Below are positions 41,241-50,034 of a stretch of 59,521 nt of DNA, in pieces (positions within the stretch are counted from its first letter, which is position 1; the number at the start of each line of letters is the position of its first letter). The DNA is taken from contig JAPPES010000124.1 of assembly GCA_028824125.1 (NCBI GenBank), forward strand, positions 1 to 59,521. Reading direction: 5' to 3'. The notes under the pieces were generated by a model, which saw only the letters and a list, made by a program, of their open reading frames with translations, made no database searches and was not told the origin of the DNA. The position numbers were made by a program, and so were the translations under genes. This stretch comes from Candidatus Poribacteria bacterium. GTDB lineage: Bacteria; Poribacteria; WGA-4E; WGA-3G.

Positions 41241-42020
41241 CTAAAAAAATTTTCTTAACTCTGAAATACTGTCAAGTGTCCATGTCGGTTTTGCGGCAGG
41301 ATTTTCCAATTGATCAGGTTTAAACTTCCCTGTCTTCACAAGGATACTCTGCATGTTCATTCTTTTTGCACCCACAATGTCAGAAGTGATGTCGTCACCC
41401 ACTACAACCACTTCGCTTGGAGTAAGTTGAAGACTTCCAAGTGCAATTGTGAAGAATGTCTCACTCGGTTTGCCCATAATCTTAGCGGTTTTACCTATGG
41501 CTACCTCCAAAAGTGTCACGAATGCGCCACAATCCAAGAACATTCCTTCAGAAGAAAACCAGTAGAGTCCCTTCTGTAACGCTATGAGTTCTGCACCATC
41601 CATTAACAAGCGAAAGGCGTGATTTAAAGCGTGAAAATCAAACCGTTCACCGTAATCTCCAACAACAACAAAATCAGGAGCATCGTTATCTATCGGTATC
41701 TCTTTGAAAAACGTCTTGACGGCATCATCGACCATCAAGTGACAACGGTTCTTAGGTTGCGAACGCAAATATTGGAGGCAGGCGTAAGTTGCATTAAAGA
41801 TTTCATTTTCATAAATGTCGAAACCTAACGCTTGCATCTGTTCATGAAGCATCTTTGGAGTCTTAGCAGTCGTATTTGTCAAAAAACGGAGTTGATATTT
41901 CTCCTGACGTAAGTAGTTGACAGTTTCTATTGCACCTGGATAAGGTTCACCTTTAAAATAGAGCGTTCCATCCAAGTCAATCAAAAAAGCCTTAGGGCGC
42001 GTTGATGATATCTCCAACAT
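41241..42020 (-). CDS. HAD-IIA family hydrolase, LHPP-like
   Basis: A 259-residue phosphatase. Motif I is FLIDLDGTLYFKGEPYPGA, motif II is FLTNTTAKTPKML, the C2B cap lies in the middle (DFVVVGDYGERFDFHALN, GLYWFSSEG), and motifs III and IV are IMGKPSETFFTIAL and VVVVGDDITSDIVGAKRMNM. These match the LHPP branch (phospholysine/phosphohistidine and pyrophosphate phosphatases) of HAD-IIA; p-nitrophenyl-phosphatase-type activity on sugar phosphates is equally possible. The ATG at 42020 has GAGAGATAC before it. It starts 16 bases after the LivK-like gene. Confidence 0.88.
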   Translation of the reverse strand: MLEISSTRPKAFLIDLDGTLYFKGEPYPGAIETVNYLRQEKYQLRFLTNTTAKTPKMLHEQMQALGFDIYENEIFNATYACLQYLRSQPKNRCHLMVDDAVKTFFKEIPIDNDAPDFVVVGDYGERFDFHALNHAFRLLMDGAELIALQKGLYWFSSEGMFLDCGAFVTLLEVAIGKTAKIMGKPSETFFTIALGSLQLTPSEVVVVGDDITSDIVGAKRMNMQSILVKTGKFKPDQLENPAAKPTWTLDSISELRKFF

Positions 42021-42036
42021 TAGTATCTCTCGCGTG

Positions 42037-43227
42037 CTATGGTTCCACAACTTTGTAGTGTTGAACCTGCCCGTTTTGGATCACTTGAATCGCGAGGCTT
42101 TTGACGGGGTGACGGTTTGCATCATAATGCGAAATCGTTGTCGCGCCTTTGTAATCTTTGACTTCTGCAAAAGCATTGCGAACATCTACTGGATCAAGCG
42201 AACCCGTGGTCTCTATAGCGCGTGCCAATAGCCGCATCGCATCATAGCCAGATGCTGCAACGCCATCAGGGGGACTTTCGTATAACGCTCTGTAACCTTG
42301 CACAAACTCTTGAACATCTGCATCTTGTGTTGCTACGGAAAAATTAGTCGGATAATAACTGCCATCCAACATAGTGCTATCACTTAAGACACCAAGGAAC
42401 CGTTCTCTGTCATCCCACGCACTACCACCGAGAAAAGTTGCTTTGATACTAAGCTGTTCTGCTTCATTTATTAATCGTGGCACTTCTGGTTGATGACCGG
42501 GGCAGAAGATAACGTCTGGTGTAACGCCCTGAATTTCTGTCAGTAGTGTGGTAAAAGTGGTATCGCCAGCCGCGTAGGAGCCGCTGTGAACGATTTGACC
42601 ACCGATTCCCTTAAAAGCTGCTTCAAACGCTTGGACAAGATCGATAGAGTAGTTATCACCTTCTTCATAAACAGTTGCTGCAGTTTTAGCATTGAGCTCG
42701 TTAGGATTCATCGCGAAACTTGCCATTACCTTTCCTTGAAATGGGTTTGGCACCGTAATGAGAAAAATGTAATCACCTGATTCTGGTACATTTGAACCGC
42801 TTGAGCCTGGAAGCATGAGTCGCTGCGCCTGCTGTGCAATTGGTCCAACTTCAAGTGCCATGGTTGAGCGAACGGGACCGAGTAGTGCAAATACGTTCTC
42901 CGTCTCAATGAGTTCTTTCGCTGCGCCGATGCTCGCTTCCGGTGTTGGCGGTTCACTTGCTGTAGGTTGATTATTTCGAGTGATAAACTCTACCGGCATG
43001 CCAAGTACCCCACCATTTTCATTAATTTGGACACGCGCGGTTTCAGCACCTTGACTAAAGGTCGTGTAACTGTGCAATGGTTGAATAACACCTATTTTTA
43101 GTGTTGTTTCCATCGGAGGCGTAGTGTCGGATGGAATCATCTGATCAATTCGTTCACACCCTAACAGAGATACACTTAGAATTGTTAATAAGACAACTGA
43201 AACTGAGAATAGATTTTTTATATTCAT
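42037..43227 (-). CDS. LivK-like substrate-binding lipoprotein (ABC transporter type 1 fold)
   Basis: A 396-residue periplasmic binding protein. The lipoprotein signal peptide is LFSVSVVLLTILSVSLLGC with the lipobox SLLGC. The mature part has LKIGVIQPLHSYTTFSQGAE, the hinge regions and a conserved SGSNVPESGDYIF (ligand site), and TPDVIFCPGHQPEVPRLINE. It belongs to the branched-chain amino acid, amide and urea receptor family. No permease or ATPase genes are adjacent. The ATG at 43227 follows GAAGGAAAA. Promoter at 43305-43333. Confidence 0.9.
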   Translation of the reverse strand: MNIKNLFSVSVVLLTILSVSLLGCERIDQMIPSDTTPPMETTLKIGVIQPLHSYTTFSQGAETARVQINENGGVLGMPVEFITRNNQPTASEPPTPEASIGAAKELIETENVFALLGPVRSTMALEVGPIAQQAQRLMLPGSSGSNVPESGDYIFLITVPNPFQGKVMASFAMNPNELNAKTAATVYEEGDNYSIDLVQAFEAAFKGIGGQIVHSGSYAAGDTTFTTLLTEIQGVTPDVIFCPGHQPEVPRLINEAEQLSIKATFLGGSAWDDRERFLGVLSDSTMLDGSYYPTNFSVATQDADVQEFVQGYRALYESPPDGVAASGYDAMRLLARAIETTGSLDPVDVRNAFAEVKDYKGATTISHYDANRHPVKSLAIQVIQNGQVQHYKVVEP

Positions 43228-43304
43228 TATGTGTAATTTTCCTTCAGCGTAAAACGCTTGAAAAATATATAGATTTTTGGTAACCTCTTGATAGACTTGT
43301 AAAA

Positions 43305-43333
43305 ACAATAACAGATTCCGTTGATCTTGTCAA
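43305..43333 (-). promoter_or_regulatory. Sigma70-type promoter for the LivK-like gene
   Basis: TTGACA (43328-43333), 17 bases, TATTGT (43305-43310) on the minus strand, about 78 bases before the ATG. Confidence 0.68.
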
Positions 43334-43469
43334 GTTTAGAAATATATCCTCAAATTATCTATTCAAAAACAACATATCGCGTTTCAATTAATATAGTCCA
43401 ACTTATAGGAGCACAGACAAGAAGCTTTTACTTACTCCGTTCGTTTTATACACATAAAGGAGTTTATTT

Positions 43470-44528
43470 ATGGAACTCGGTTTTTTCACAATGCCTTTAC
43501 ATCCGCCCGGCAGCGACACTACGAAGACATTAGACGATGACCTTGAACAGGTGGTGACGTTAGACAGGTTAGGTTACAAGGAAGCGTATATTGGTGAACA
43601 CTTTACGTTTACATGGGAAAATATACCGTCTCCTGACCTTTTTATCGCCAAAGCGCTTGCAATGACAGAGAACATCATTTTCGGTACCGGTATAACGTGC
43701 ATGCCAATACACAATCCAGCAGTTGTTGCACATCGTATCGCGCAGTTAGACCATCTTGCACACGGCCGTTTTCATTGGGGGGTTGGCTCCAGTTCCACAC
43801 CGAGTGATGCAGAGATGTTCATGGCGTCTGCAGACAGACGACAGGCAACTCGAGAAGGAATTGATGCCGTTCTCAAAATTTGGACGGATCCTAAACCAGG
43901 TCATTATAAAAGCGATTTCTGGGAATTTAAAATCCCCGAAGGGCATCCAGACATCGTGAGTATTCACATGAAGCCGTATCAGAAACCGCATCCGCCGATT
44001 GCATTGGCAGGTTCGTCTCCCAACTCCGATACGCTTATTTTTGCTGGCGAACGCGGTTGGATTCCGATGAGTATCAATCTCGCACCTGTTTCTGTGATAA
44101 AAACGCATTGGGATGCGGTTGAAGAGGGTGCTGCAAAAACTGGGCTCTCCCCGTCTCGGTCCACATGGCGCATCGCTCGCGAGGTATACGTTGCGGATAC
44201 CGATGAGCAGGCACGAAAAGAAGCTATTGAAGGCACACTCGGACGCGATTTTCGGAATTATTGGTTTAGACTCTTTGGATGGGAGAAATTCAAGATGGGT
44301 CCTGATATTCCCGACATAGAAACGTGTTTAGAGGTCTTATTAGACACGCTATGGATTGTTGGTAGCCCTGACCGTGTTGCAAATCGTTTGCGTCAACTCT
44401 ATGAGGATGTTGGTGGGTTCGGTGTGTTGCTTGCGATGGGACACGAATGGGAACCTAAGGAGCAGTGGCTGCATTCAATGGAACTTCTCAAGAATGAAGT
44501 GATGCCGCAATTAACGGATTTGACTTAA
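43470..44528 (+). CDS. LLM-class flavin-dependent oxidoreductase
   Basis: A 352-residue bacterial-luciferase-like monooxygenase, expected to use FMNH2 or F420. Typical segments are MELGFFTMPLHPPG, RLGYKEAYIGEHFTFTWEN, NIIFGTGITCMPIHNPAVVA, LDHLAHGRFHWGVGSSSTPS, and IALAGSSPNSDTLIFAGERG. The length is normal. The ribosome site is AAAGGAG. The substrate is unknown. Its stop codon overlaps a REP-like hairpin (44527-44555), and the ceramidase-like gene follows on the same strand. Confidence 0.92.
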   Translation: MELGFFTMPLHPPGSDTTKTLDDDLEQVVTLDRLGYKEAYIGEHFTFTWENIPSPDLFIAKALAMTENIIFGTGITCMPIHNPAVVAHRIAQLDHLAHGRFHWGVGSSSTPSDAEMFMASADRRQATREGIDAVLKIWTDPKPGHYKSDFWEFKIPEGHPDIVSIHMKPYQKPHPPIALAGSSPNSDTLIFAGERGWIPMSINLAPVSVIKTHWDAVEEGAAKTGLSPSRSTWRIAREVYVADTDEQARKEAIEGTLGRDFRNYWFRLFGWEKFKMGPDIPDIETCLEVLLDTLWIVGSPDRVANRLRQLYEDVGGFGVLLAMGHEWEPKEQWLHSMELLKNEVMPQLTDLT

Positions 44529-44555
44529 AGGTAGTAGGCACACGCCGTGTGCCGT
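44527..44555. repeat. REP-like hairpin, second copy of the GGCACACgccGTGTGCC type
   Basis: Identical over 29 bases to 18814-18842. It lies in the 50-base gap between two genes and touches the stop codon of the first, so it could shape termination or mRNA stability between them. Confidence 0.8.
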
Positions 44556-44578
44556 ACCCCTGGATCTGGAGCAATCTT

Positions 44579-45823
44579 GTGAAAACACACCTCATGGCAA
44601 GTGCGTCAGAGACGAACATCACTGCTATAAAGGATAAACCAGAAATTTACGCTGAACTGTATGCACGCGCGCTGGTGCTCTCCGATGGTGAAACGCAACT
44701 TGCTATTGTAACCGCAGATTATGGACAGTTTCCGCTTCAATATAACACACGCCTCCTCAATGCAATTCATCAAGTTACCAGCATCCCAACTGAACACATC
44801 GTTATCAACTGTAGTCATACGCACAATGCCCCTGGTGTTGATGGACGCTGGATAACCGAGGAATCTGAGGAATGGCTTCCGACGTGTCTTGCCGAATTAG
44901 TAAAAAATGCTGTAGACGCACTTGAACCAGCAACGTTACGGGTTGGACGTGCCCCTGTCCAAGTTGGCTATAACCGCCGCCTGATGAACGATGAGGGTTA
45001 TATTACAATGGCACCAAATCCTGAAGGCGCGGTTGTTCCGTGGGTTGACGTGTTTGGAGCTTACGATGCAAATGGGCAAATCATTGCTGTGCTATTTTCG
45101 CATGCTGCGCACCCGGTAATTGTCCACTGGTCAAGTGAAGAAATAGGTGCTGATTTCCCTGGTTATGCAGTTGAACATCTCCGCAATTTCTTAGAACTAA
45201 AGTCGGAAAGCGTTTTGCTGTTCGCACAAGGATGTGCGGCAAATATCAATGGATATCCGTTGCGAGGTGGCTTTAGCGCATGCGATGTTGCTGGATTTTC
45301 ACTTGCATTTGCAACACATCAAGCGTTAAAGACTGCAAAGGAGATTCCCGCTGCACCGCTTAAAGCCCGTTCAGTTCTTGTCAATCTCCCGTTTCAAGAT
45401 CCACCATCAGTGGAGGAATGTAAACAACTCATTCACCAATTTCCCGATGATGAACGTTATGTAGCCTTGCTGGAAGTTGCTAAAAGTGGTGAGAAACGTA
45501 CTTTACCCTTCCCTATGAGTGCATTCGCTGTTGGAGATGCGTTATGCTTCCTGTCTGTAGCACATGAACTTTTTGCTGAGTATCAACTCTTTGTAGACGA
45601 AACATCACCATTCTCTCACACATTCGTTTTTGGATACACGAACGGCAGTGAAGTCTATATAGCAACAAAAAAGGATTATGAATTGGGATTGCGTAGCGGT
45701 TATGAAGCGGGACCACGGAATCATGCACTGAGTGGTCCGTATCGGTTGGCATTACTGCCATCTGTTGAAAAACATATCCACACGGAGATAACGGATTTAT
45801 TAGGACAATTGAAAAACGCATAA
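44579..45823 (+). CDS. Neutral/alkaline ceramidase-like protein, shortened N-terminus
   Basis: A 414-residue protein from a GTG at 44579 with GGAG seven bases upstream. It resembles the N-terminal catalytic domain of neutral ceramidases: ELYARALVLSDGETQLAIVT, VINCSHTHNAPGVDGRW (metal histidines), VLFSHAAHPVIVHWSSEEIG, ADFPGYAVEHL and FAQGCAANINGYPLRG. The usual N-terminal glycine-rich strand (the AGVAKVDITP type) is replaced by SASETNITAIKD, and no signal peptide is visible. An in-frame GTG at 44549 lies inside the hairpin repeat and is unlikely. It probably hydrolyses an amide or ester in the cytosol. Confidence 0.8.
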   Translation: MKTHLMASASETNITAIKDKPEIYAELYARALVLSDGETQLAIVTADYGQFPLQYNTRLLNAIHQVTSIPTEHIVINCSHTHNAPGVDGRWITEESEEWLPTCLAELVKNAVDALEPATLRVGRAPVQVGYNRRLMNDEGYITMAPNPEGAVVPWVDVFGAYDANGQIIAVLFSHAAHPVIVHWSSEEIGADFPGYAVEHLRNFLELKSESVLLFAQGCAANINGYPLRGGFSACDVAGFSLAFATHQALKTAKEIPAAPLKARSVLVNLPFQDPPSVEECKQLIHQFPDDERYVALLEVAKSGEKRTLPFPMSAFAVGDALCFLSVAHELFAEYQLFVDETSPFSHTFVFGYTNGSEVYIATKKDYELGLRSGYEAGPRNHALSGPYRLALLPSVEKHIHTEITDLLGQLKNA

Positions 45824-45824
45824 A

Positions 45825-45851
45825 GAATCCTGTCTGCAAGCCGACGGATTC
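45825..45851. terminator. Hairpin between convergent genes
   Basis: GAATCC and GTC pair with GAC and GGATTC around TGCAAGCC, with one bulged base. It lies between the convergent ends of the ceramidase-like and sigma-fusion genes. No U-run is present. Confidence 0.35.
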
Positions 45852-45867
45852 CCACCGTAACTTCGTA

Positions 45868-48060
45868 TTATTCCGATGCACGTGGCGTGAGAACCAACGT
45901 CCTGCGATTCTTTTCAGTTAGGTATTGATTGACAACACTCGCAACATCAGCCGCGGTGACATCACCAGATGTCTCCGCAAGTTGTGGCATGGTTTCACCA
46001 TATTGGTATTCCAACATTCCCCAAGTTACACCAAGTTGCAAGAGCATGTGAGTCTCTGTTATATTTTTGGGTTTTTGCTGCATGAGCATTGTCAAATCGG
46101 GCGGCGCGCTGAGTTCTGCAGAAAGATACTGGGCAAGTACAGGAACTTGCACGTTATTCTCTGATTGCTTTAAAGGATTCATCAGCTCCCGAATCCGTTG
46201 TTTAACCTTTTCTATATCTGCTTCTGGCTTGAGTGAAGCACTGACGTAAAAATATACCTGTTCAGGCGTGACAAGGTCAACCCCACAGTAAACGTGACCT
46301 GTTAATTTTTTCAATTGGACATCCTGCATGCATGCTAATCGTAAAAGCACACTTGCGATATAGAGTGCGGGGTAGTCTTCGTTTTCAGGACGCGGTATCG
46401 CGTAGGTTTCCATGTAATGCGTTACATTAATATCCCAAGTCGCGTTTTGGTCTTTTGCCATATCTGGAGATGCTGTTGGATTAGGAAACGTTTTCGCTGT
46501 TAATTTGATAGGGCCGAGTTGTTTTTCCATAGTATCTTTCAGCGTTTTGGGATCAACACCACCAATAACACACAAAAGGACACGGTCTGCTTGCACCAAA
46601 TGCATATCGCGATATTCCTGGAGATCACTCAGTTGCACTGATCGAATGCCCTCGCGCATCACTATATCGGTTTCACCATGCCGAAAAACTTGATTCCATG
46701 CAGCATGTGCTAACTTATGCGTTGCCAAGTTCTTTTCAATATAACCAAACTCAGCTAAAGCATTCGGAACTGCTTTGGCGAGACTTTCCGCTGAGAACGG
46801 TAGCCCGGAAAGCCATTTTGCATGGAGAGCCAAACCCTGTGTCCATGTATCCGTATTCCCCCGGAACTCTAAGCGCGTGTTGTCGGCCATTGTTTCTGCG
46901 CTACTTGTGTTGTAATCAATAGGGCTTGGTGTTCGGACTGATAGACGCATAATTAGATTGCTCCACTGTGCCTTTGCTTTCCCATCATTGACAAGTCCAA
47001 GGGGTAAATAGCTGAAAATACCTACATCCTTGGAGTTCTCGACGTGGAGATTGACAACTCGGATACCGTTGCTTAAAGTAAATCGTGTCACTATAGGCGG
47101 CCCGTTAGAAGCGGCAATCATTGGAAAATCTTCGGACGCGTTAGATTGTGAAACTTGCTCAGAGGCCGGTAAACTTGTGCTGTTGCTTTTATCAAGATCA
47201 GTAGCCCGTCCAACTTGATTTCGCACTGCCGGTTTTGCGTCAGTATCAAGAATTGCAAGTGCCTCTATAATTTCAATAGTAGGTTCGGACTGTGCATCAA
47301 GACTATACGGTTTCTGAAATCTGGCAAGATACTGATTACCCATACCGAGCAGCAATATCACCAAAACTGTAGCTGCACTGAATGCCACCCATGGGAGCAA
47401 AGGTTTTCCAGGCGGAGACGGTACTGGATCTATGTCAGCAACTTGCCGCATGATGTTTTCAAATAGGTTGTTAGGCAATTGCCAACCACCAAGCGTTTCT
47501 TTAATCAAGAGTTCTTCTGATGCTTTGAGACGTTCTCGTGCCCGCTTGAGTCTACTGGTAATTGTGTTGACCGACACACCCAAGAATTTGCCTATCTCTT
47601 TCGCTGTCATTTCACCGAGATAGTAGAGCGTTACCACAGTGCGTTCACTTTCAGGCAGTTTTTCCAGAAGTCTCTTAACAATCTCATAACGATGCTCCGC
47701 TGCTTCCTTCTCGCGCTGTTCTAATATATAACGTTCATAAGTTAACTTATCTATTGCTTTCACGGCTGTGTTCTCCAGCGATTGATGCGCAGGTTTTTGC
47801 TTTCGCATCCAATCGAAGCAAAGCCGATTTGCTATGACATACAGCCACCCAGCAAATTGATTGGCATCCTTAAGTGTCGAGAGTTTCTTATATGCTTGTA
47901 GGAAGGTGTCTTGCGTAATTTCCTCAGCATAGTGAAAATCACCGATCTTCCGCCACGCAAGGGCGTGAACACTCTTTTGATATTTTTGCACCAAGGTGCT
48001 AAACGCCTCATCGTCGCCAGACAAGATCCTATGGATCAACTGAACGTCATCTTTCTCCAT
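45868..48060 (-). CDS. ECF sigma factor fused through a membrane span to an M16-like pseudo-protease domain
   Basis: A 730-residue fusion. Residues about 8-90 are sigma region 2 (DDEAFSTLVQKYQ, HYAEEITQDTFLQAYKKL, FAGWLYVIANRLCFDWMR). Residues 133-180 are region 4 (LPESERTVVTLYYLGEMTAK, FLGVSVNTITSRLKRARERL). A single span follows (LLPWVAFSAATVLVILLLGM, 221-240), then a low-complexity stretch, then an M16-type peptidase domain (about 322-730) beginning PPIVTRFTLSNGIRVVNL. The zinc motif HxxEH of the neighbouring paralogue is NLIMR here (368-372), so catalysis is not expected. An AAGGAGG site precedes the ATG. The sigma part would face the cytosol and the M16 part the periplasm. The most likely role is an envelope-sensing, membrane-tethered sigma factor released by cleavage. 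Confidence 0.9.
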   Translation of the reverse strand: MEKDDVQLIHRILSGDDEAFSTLVQKYQKSVHALAWRKIGDFHYAEEITQDTFLQAYKKLSTLKDANQFAGWLYVIANRLCFDWMRKQKPAHQSLENTAVKAIDKLTYERYILEQREKEAAEHRYEIVKRLLEKLPESERTVVTLYYLGEMTAKEIGKFLGVSVNTITSRLKRARERLKASEELLIKETLGGWQLPNNLFENIMRQVADIDPVPSPPGKPLLPWVAFSAATVLVILLLGMGNQYLARFQKPYSLDAQSEPTIEIIEALAILDTDAKPAVRNQVGRATDLDKSNSTSLPASEQVSQSNASEDFPMIAASNGPPIVTRFTLSNGIRVVNLHVENSKDVGIFSYLPLGLVNDGKAKAQWSNLIMRLSVRTPSPIDYNTSSAETMADNTRLEFRGNTDTWTQGLALHAKWLSGLPFSAESLAKAVPNALAEFGYIEKNLATHKLAHAAWNQVFRHGETDIVMREGIRSVQLSDLQEYRDMHLVQADRVLLCVIGGVDPKTLKDTMEKQLGPIKLTAKTFPNPTASPDMAKDQNATWDINVTHYMETYAIPRPENEDYPALYIASVLLRLACMQDVQLKKLTGHVYCGVDLVTPEQVYFYVSASLKPEADIEKVKQRIRELMNPLKQSENNVQVPVLAQYLSAELSAPPDLTMLMQQKPKNITETHMLLQLGVTWGMLEYQYGETMPQLAETSGDVTAADVASVVNQYLTEKNRRTLVLTPRASE

Positions 48061-48196
48061 CAGAATCCTCCTTAGTAAGTCAACACAAACGACTGGATTT
48101 CTGTTATACTAAAATCCGAAAATAGGTGGACATTTTAATGAACAACGATCCTCACCAACGTAAAGGTAATTGTGAATTTTACCATAATTCTTCATA

Positions 48197-49501
48197 TTAC
48201 TTCAATGCGCGCGGTGTAAGAACTAATGTCATCCGCGTATCTTCGGTTAAATACCGTTTGACAACATTGGCAACATCAGCTGGGGAGACATTGGCAAACG
48301 CGTTCGCCAGCTGCGGTAAAGTATTACCATATCGATATTCAAGCATCCCCCACCGTACTCCAATGTTACCAAGTACCATGGTTGTTGACGTACCTGCAGG
48401 TATCCGTTGCATTACCATCTCTATATCCATGGGTGAGCTGAATTGCATGGAGAATGCCGGGGCAGCCATGACAACCTGCACATTGTTCTCGGGTCGCTTG
48501 AGTCGGTTTATCAGCTGTCTAATTCGCTGTTTAACCTTCTCTACATCTGTATCTGGCTTGAGCGAAGCACTGATTTGTAGATAGGTCTGCTCAGGCGTGA
48601 CGAGGTCAACACCACAGAGAACAAAACCTGTCAATTCTTTCAGTTGGATATCCTGCATGAGTCCTAATCCAAGGAGCTCGTTCGCTATATACAACGCCGG
48701 ATAGTCTTCATTTTCAGGGCGGGGTATCGCGTAGGTTTCCAGGTAATGCGTTACGTTGACATCCCAAGTCGCGTTTTGGTCTTTTGCCATGTTTGGAGGT
48801 GCTGTTGGATTAGGAAATGTCTTCGCTGTTAATTTGATAGATCCTAATTGTTTTTCCATTGTCCCTTTCAGTGTTTTAGGATCAACACCACCGATGACGC
48901 ACAAAAGGACACGGTCTGCTTGGACTAAATGTAGATCGCTATATTCCTGCAGTTCACTTAACTTTGCTGATTGAACATCGCCACGCATTGATATATCGGT
49001 TTCACCATGCCGAAAAACTTGATTCCACGCTGCCAAAGCCCATTTATACGTTGCCAAATTTGCTTCCGTAAATTTAATCTCGGATAATGCCCTCGGCAAC
49101 TCCTCTGCTAAACTTTTCTCTGAAAACGGTAATCCAGAAAGCCACTTTGTGTGTCGTTCCAAGCCCTGCATCCAGTTATCGGTGTTACCGATAAATTCCA
49201 AGCGCATGTTATCAGCCATTGTTTCAGCACTACTTGTTTTGAAATCAATGGGTCCTGTGGTTCGAATTGTCAAGTGTTCAATGAGATGGCTCCACTGTGC
49301 TTTTGCTTTTCCATCAGTGGCAAGTCCGAGCGGTAAATAACTCAAGATGACGACATCTGTGGAATCTTCAACATAAAGATTGACAACGCGGATACCGTTA
49401 CTTAACTCAAAACGTGTTATTTTTGGTGGTGCAGCAAGTGCGAGAGAAGAATTACCAAGCACCAGTAGGACTACAATGACGTGTTTAATTTTGTTAATCA
49501 T
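48197..49501 (-). CDS. Secreted M16 family metallopeptidase, paralogue of the sigma-fused domain
   Basis: A 434-residue exported protein with a signal peptide (VIVVLLVLGNSSLALAA). The mature part is homologous along its full length to the C-terminal 400 residues of the fusion, with long identical runs such as NQVFRHGETDI and ADRVLLCVIGGVDPKTLK. The inverted zinc motif H72-L-I-E75-H76 is intact, and E141 (in LSEIKFTE) is a candidate third zinc ligand. M16 members of this size act as dimers of similar subunits, often one active and one inactive. It lies 136 bases upstream of the fusion gene on the same strand and has a GGAGGAAAG site. Confidence 0.9.
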   Translation of the reverse strand: MINKIKHVIVVLLVLGNSSLALAAPPKITRFELSNGIRVVNLYVEDSTDVVILSYLPLGLATDGKAKAQWSHLIEHLTIRTTGPIDFKTSSAETMADNMRLEFIGNTDNWMQGLERHTKWLSGLPFSEKSLAEELPRALSEIKFTEANLATYKWALAAWNQVFRHGETDISMRGDVQSAKLSELQEYSDLHLVQADRVLLCVIGGVDPKTLKGTMEKQLGSIKLTAKTFPNPTAPPNMAKDQNATWDVNVTHYLETYAIPRPENEDYPALYIANELLGLGLMQDIQLKELTGFVLCGVDLVTPEQTYLQISASLKPDTDVEKVKQRIRQLINRLKRPENNVQVVMAAPAFSMQFSSPMDIEMVMQRIPAGTSTTMVLGNIGVRWGMLEYRYGNTLPQLANAFANVSPADVANVVKRYLTEDTRMTLVLTPRALK

Positions 49502-49803
49502 CTTTCCTCCAAATTGTTAGGTTTTCAGGCATTAAACGAAAATTGTTAAAAGGAAACGGTTATTTAACCGTTTGATTATCTTAAAGACGTAATTTGGGTG
49601 TGAAAAACGTGCATAATCTGAAAAAAATAATATCATCTGAATTTTTAGTCTTTTTCTACGGATGTTGGTAAGTATGGAAAGGTAAAAAACAGACCGCTTT
49701 AATTCGGATCGTAGAAGCTCTTAGATTTTATAATAAAATATGTGCGATTTTTGTTGAGTTGTGCTATAGTTTAACCCAAGTTACCACCTATTTGCGAATG
49801 CTC

Positions 49804-49829
49804 TTGTAGGAGGGGTTTCTAACCCCGAT
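49804..49829. repeat. REP-like hairpin, GGGGTTtctAACCCC type, second copy
   Basis: TTGTAGGAGGGGTTTCTAAC plus CCCGAT, the same as 22942-22964 but with the full TTGTAGGA head. The gene-free stretch 49502-50034 contains this hairpin, a 49-base repeat copy and AT-rich DNA with no evident gene. Confidence 0.75.
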
Positions 49830-49957
49830 TTATAACAGAAAACGTAAAAATCAGCAGAAACGCCTTGTTTTTTAGTAAAAAGCAGTGTCCGCCATCTCGA
49901 TATCTTGTCAGTAGCAACTTAGTACAGACGAGATGTTTCGAAACATTGGTGAAAGTT

Positions 49958-50006
49958 GAGTTTATATCGAAACTTGTCCAAGGCACTTATTCTTGACATG
50001 AGCCAA
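49958..50006 (+). repeat. 49-base dispersed repeat, copy 2
   Basis: Starts GAGTTTATATCGAAACTTGT and ends TTCTTGACATGAGCCAA. It differs from the inverse copy at 20077-20125 at four positions. It ends 29 bases before the ATG of the PotA-type gene, but no good -10 box stands 17 bases from its TTGACA. Confidence 0.8.
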
Positions 50007-50034
50007 TATCGTTATGCCAAAGAACGGAGCAAAC

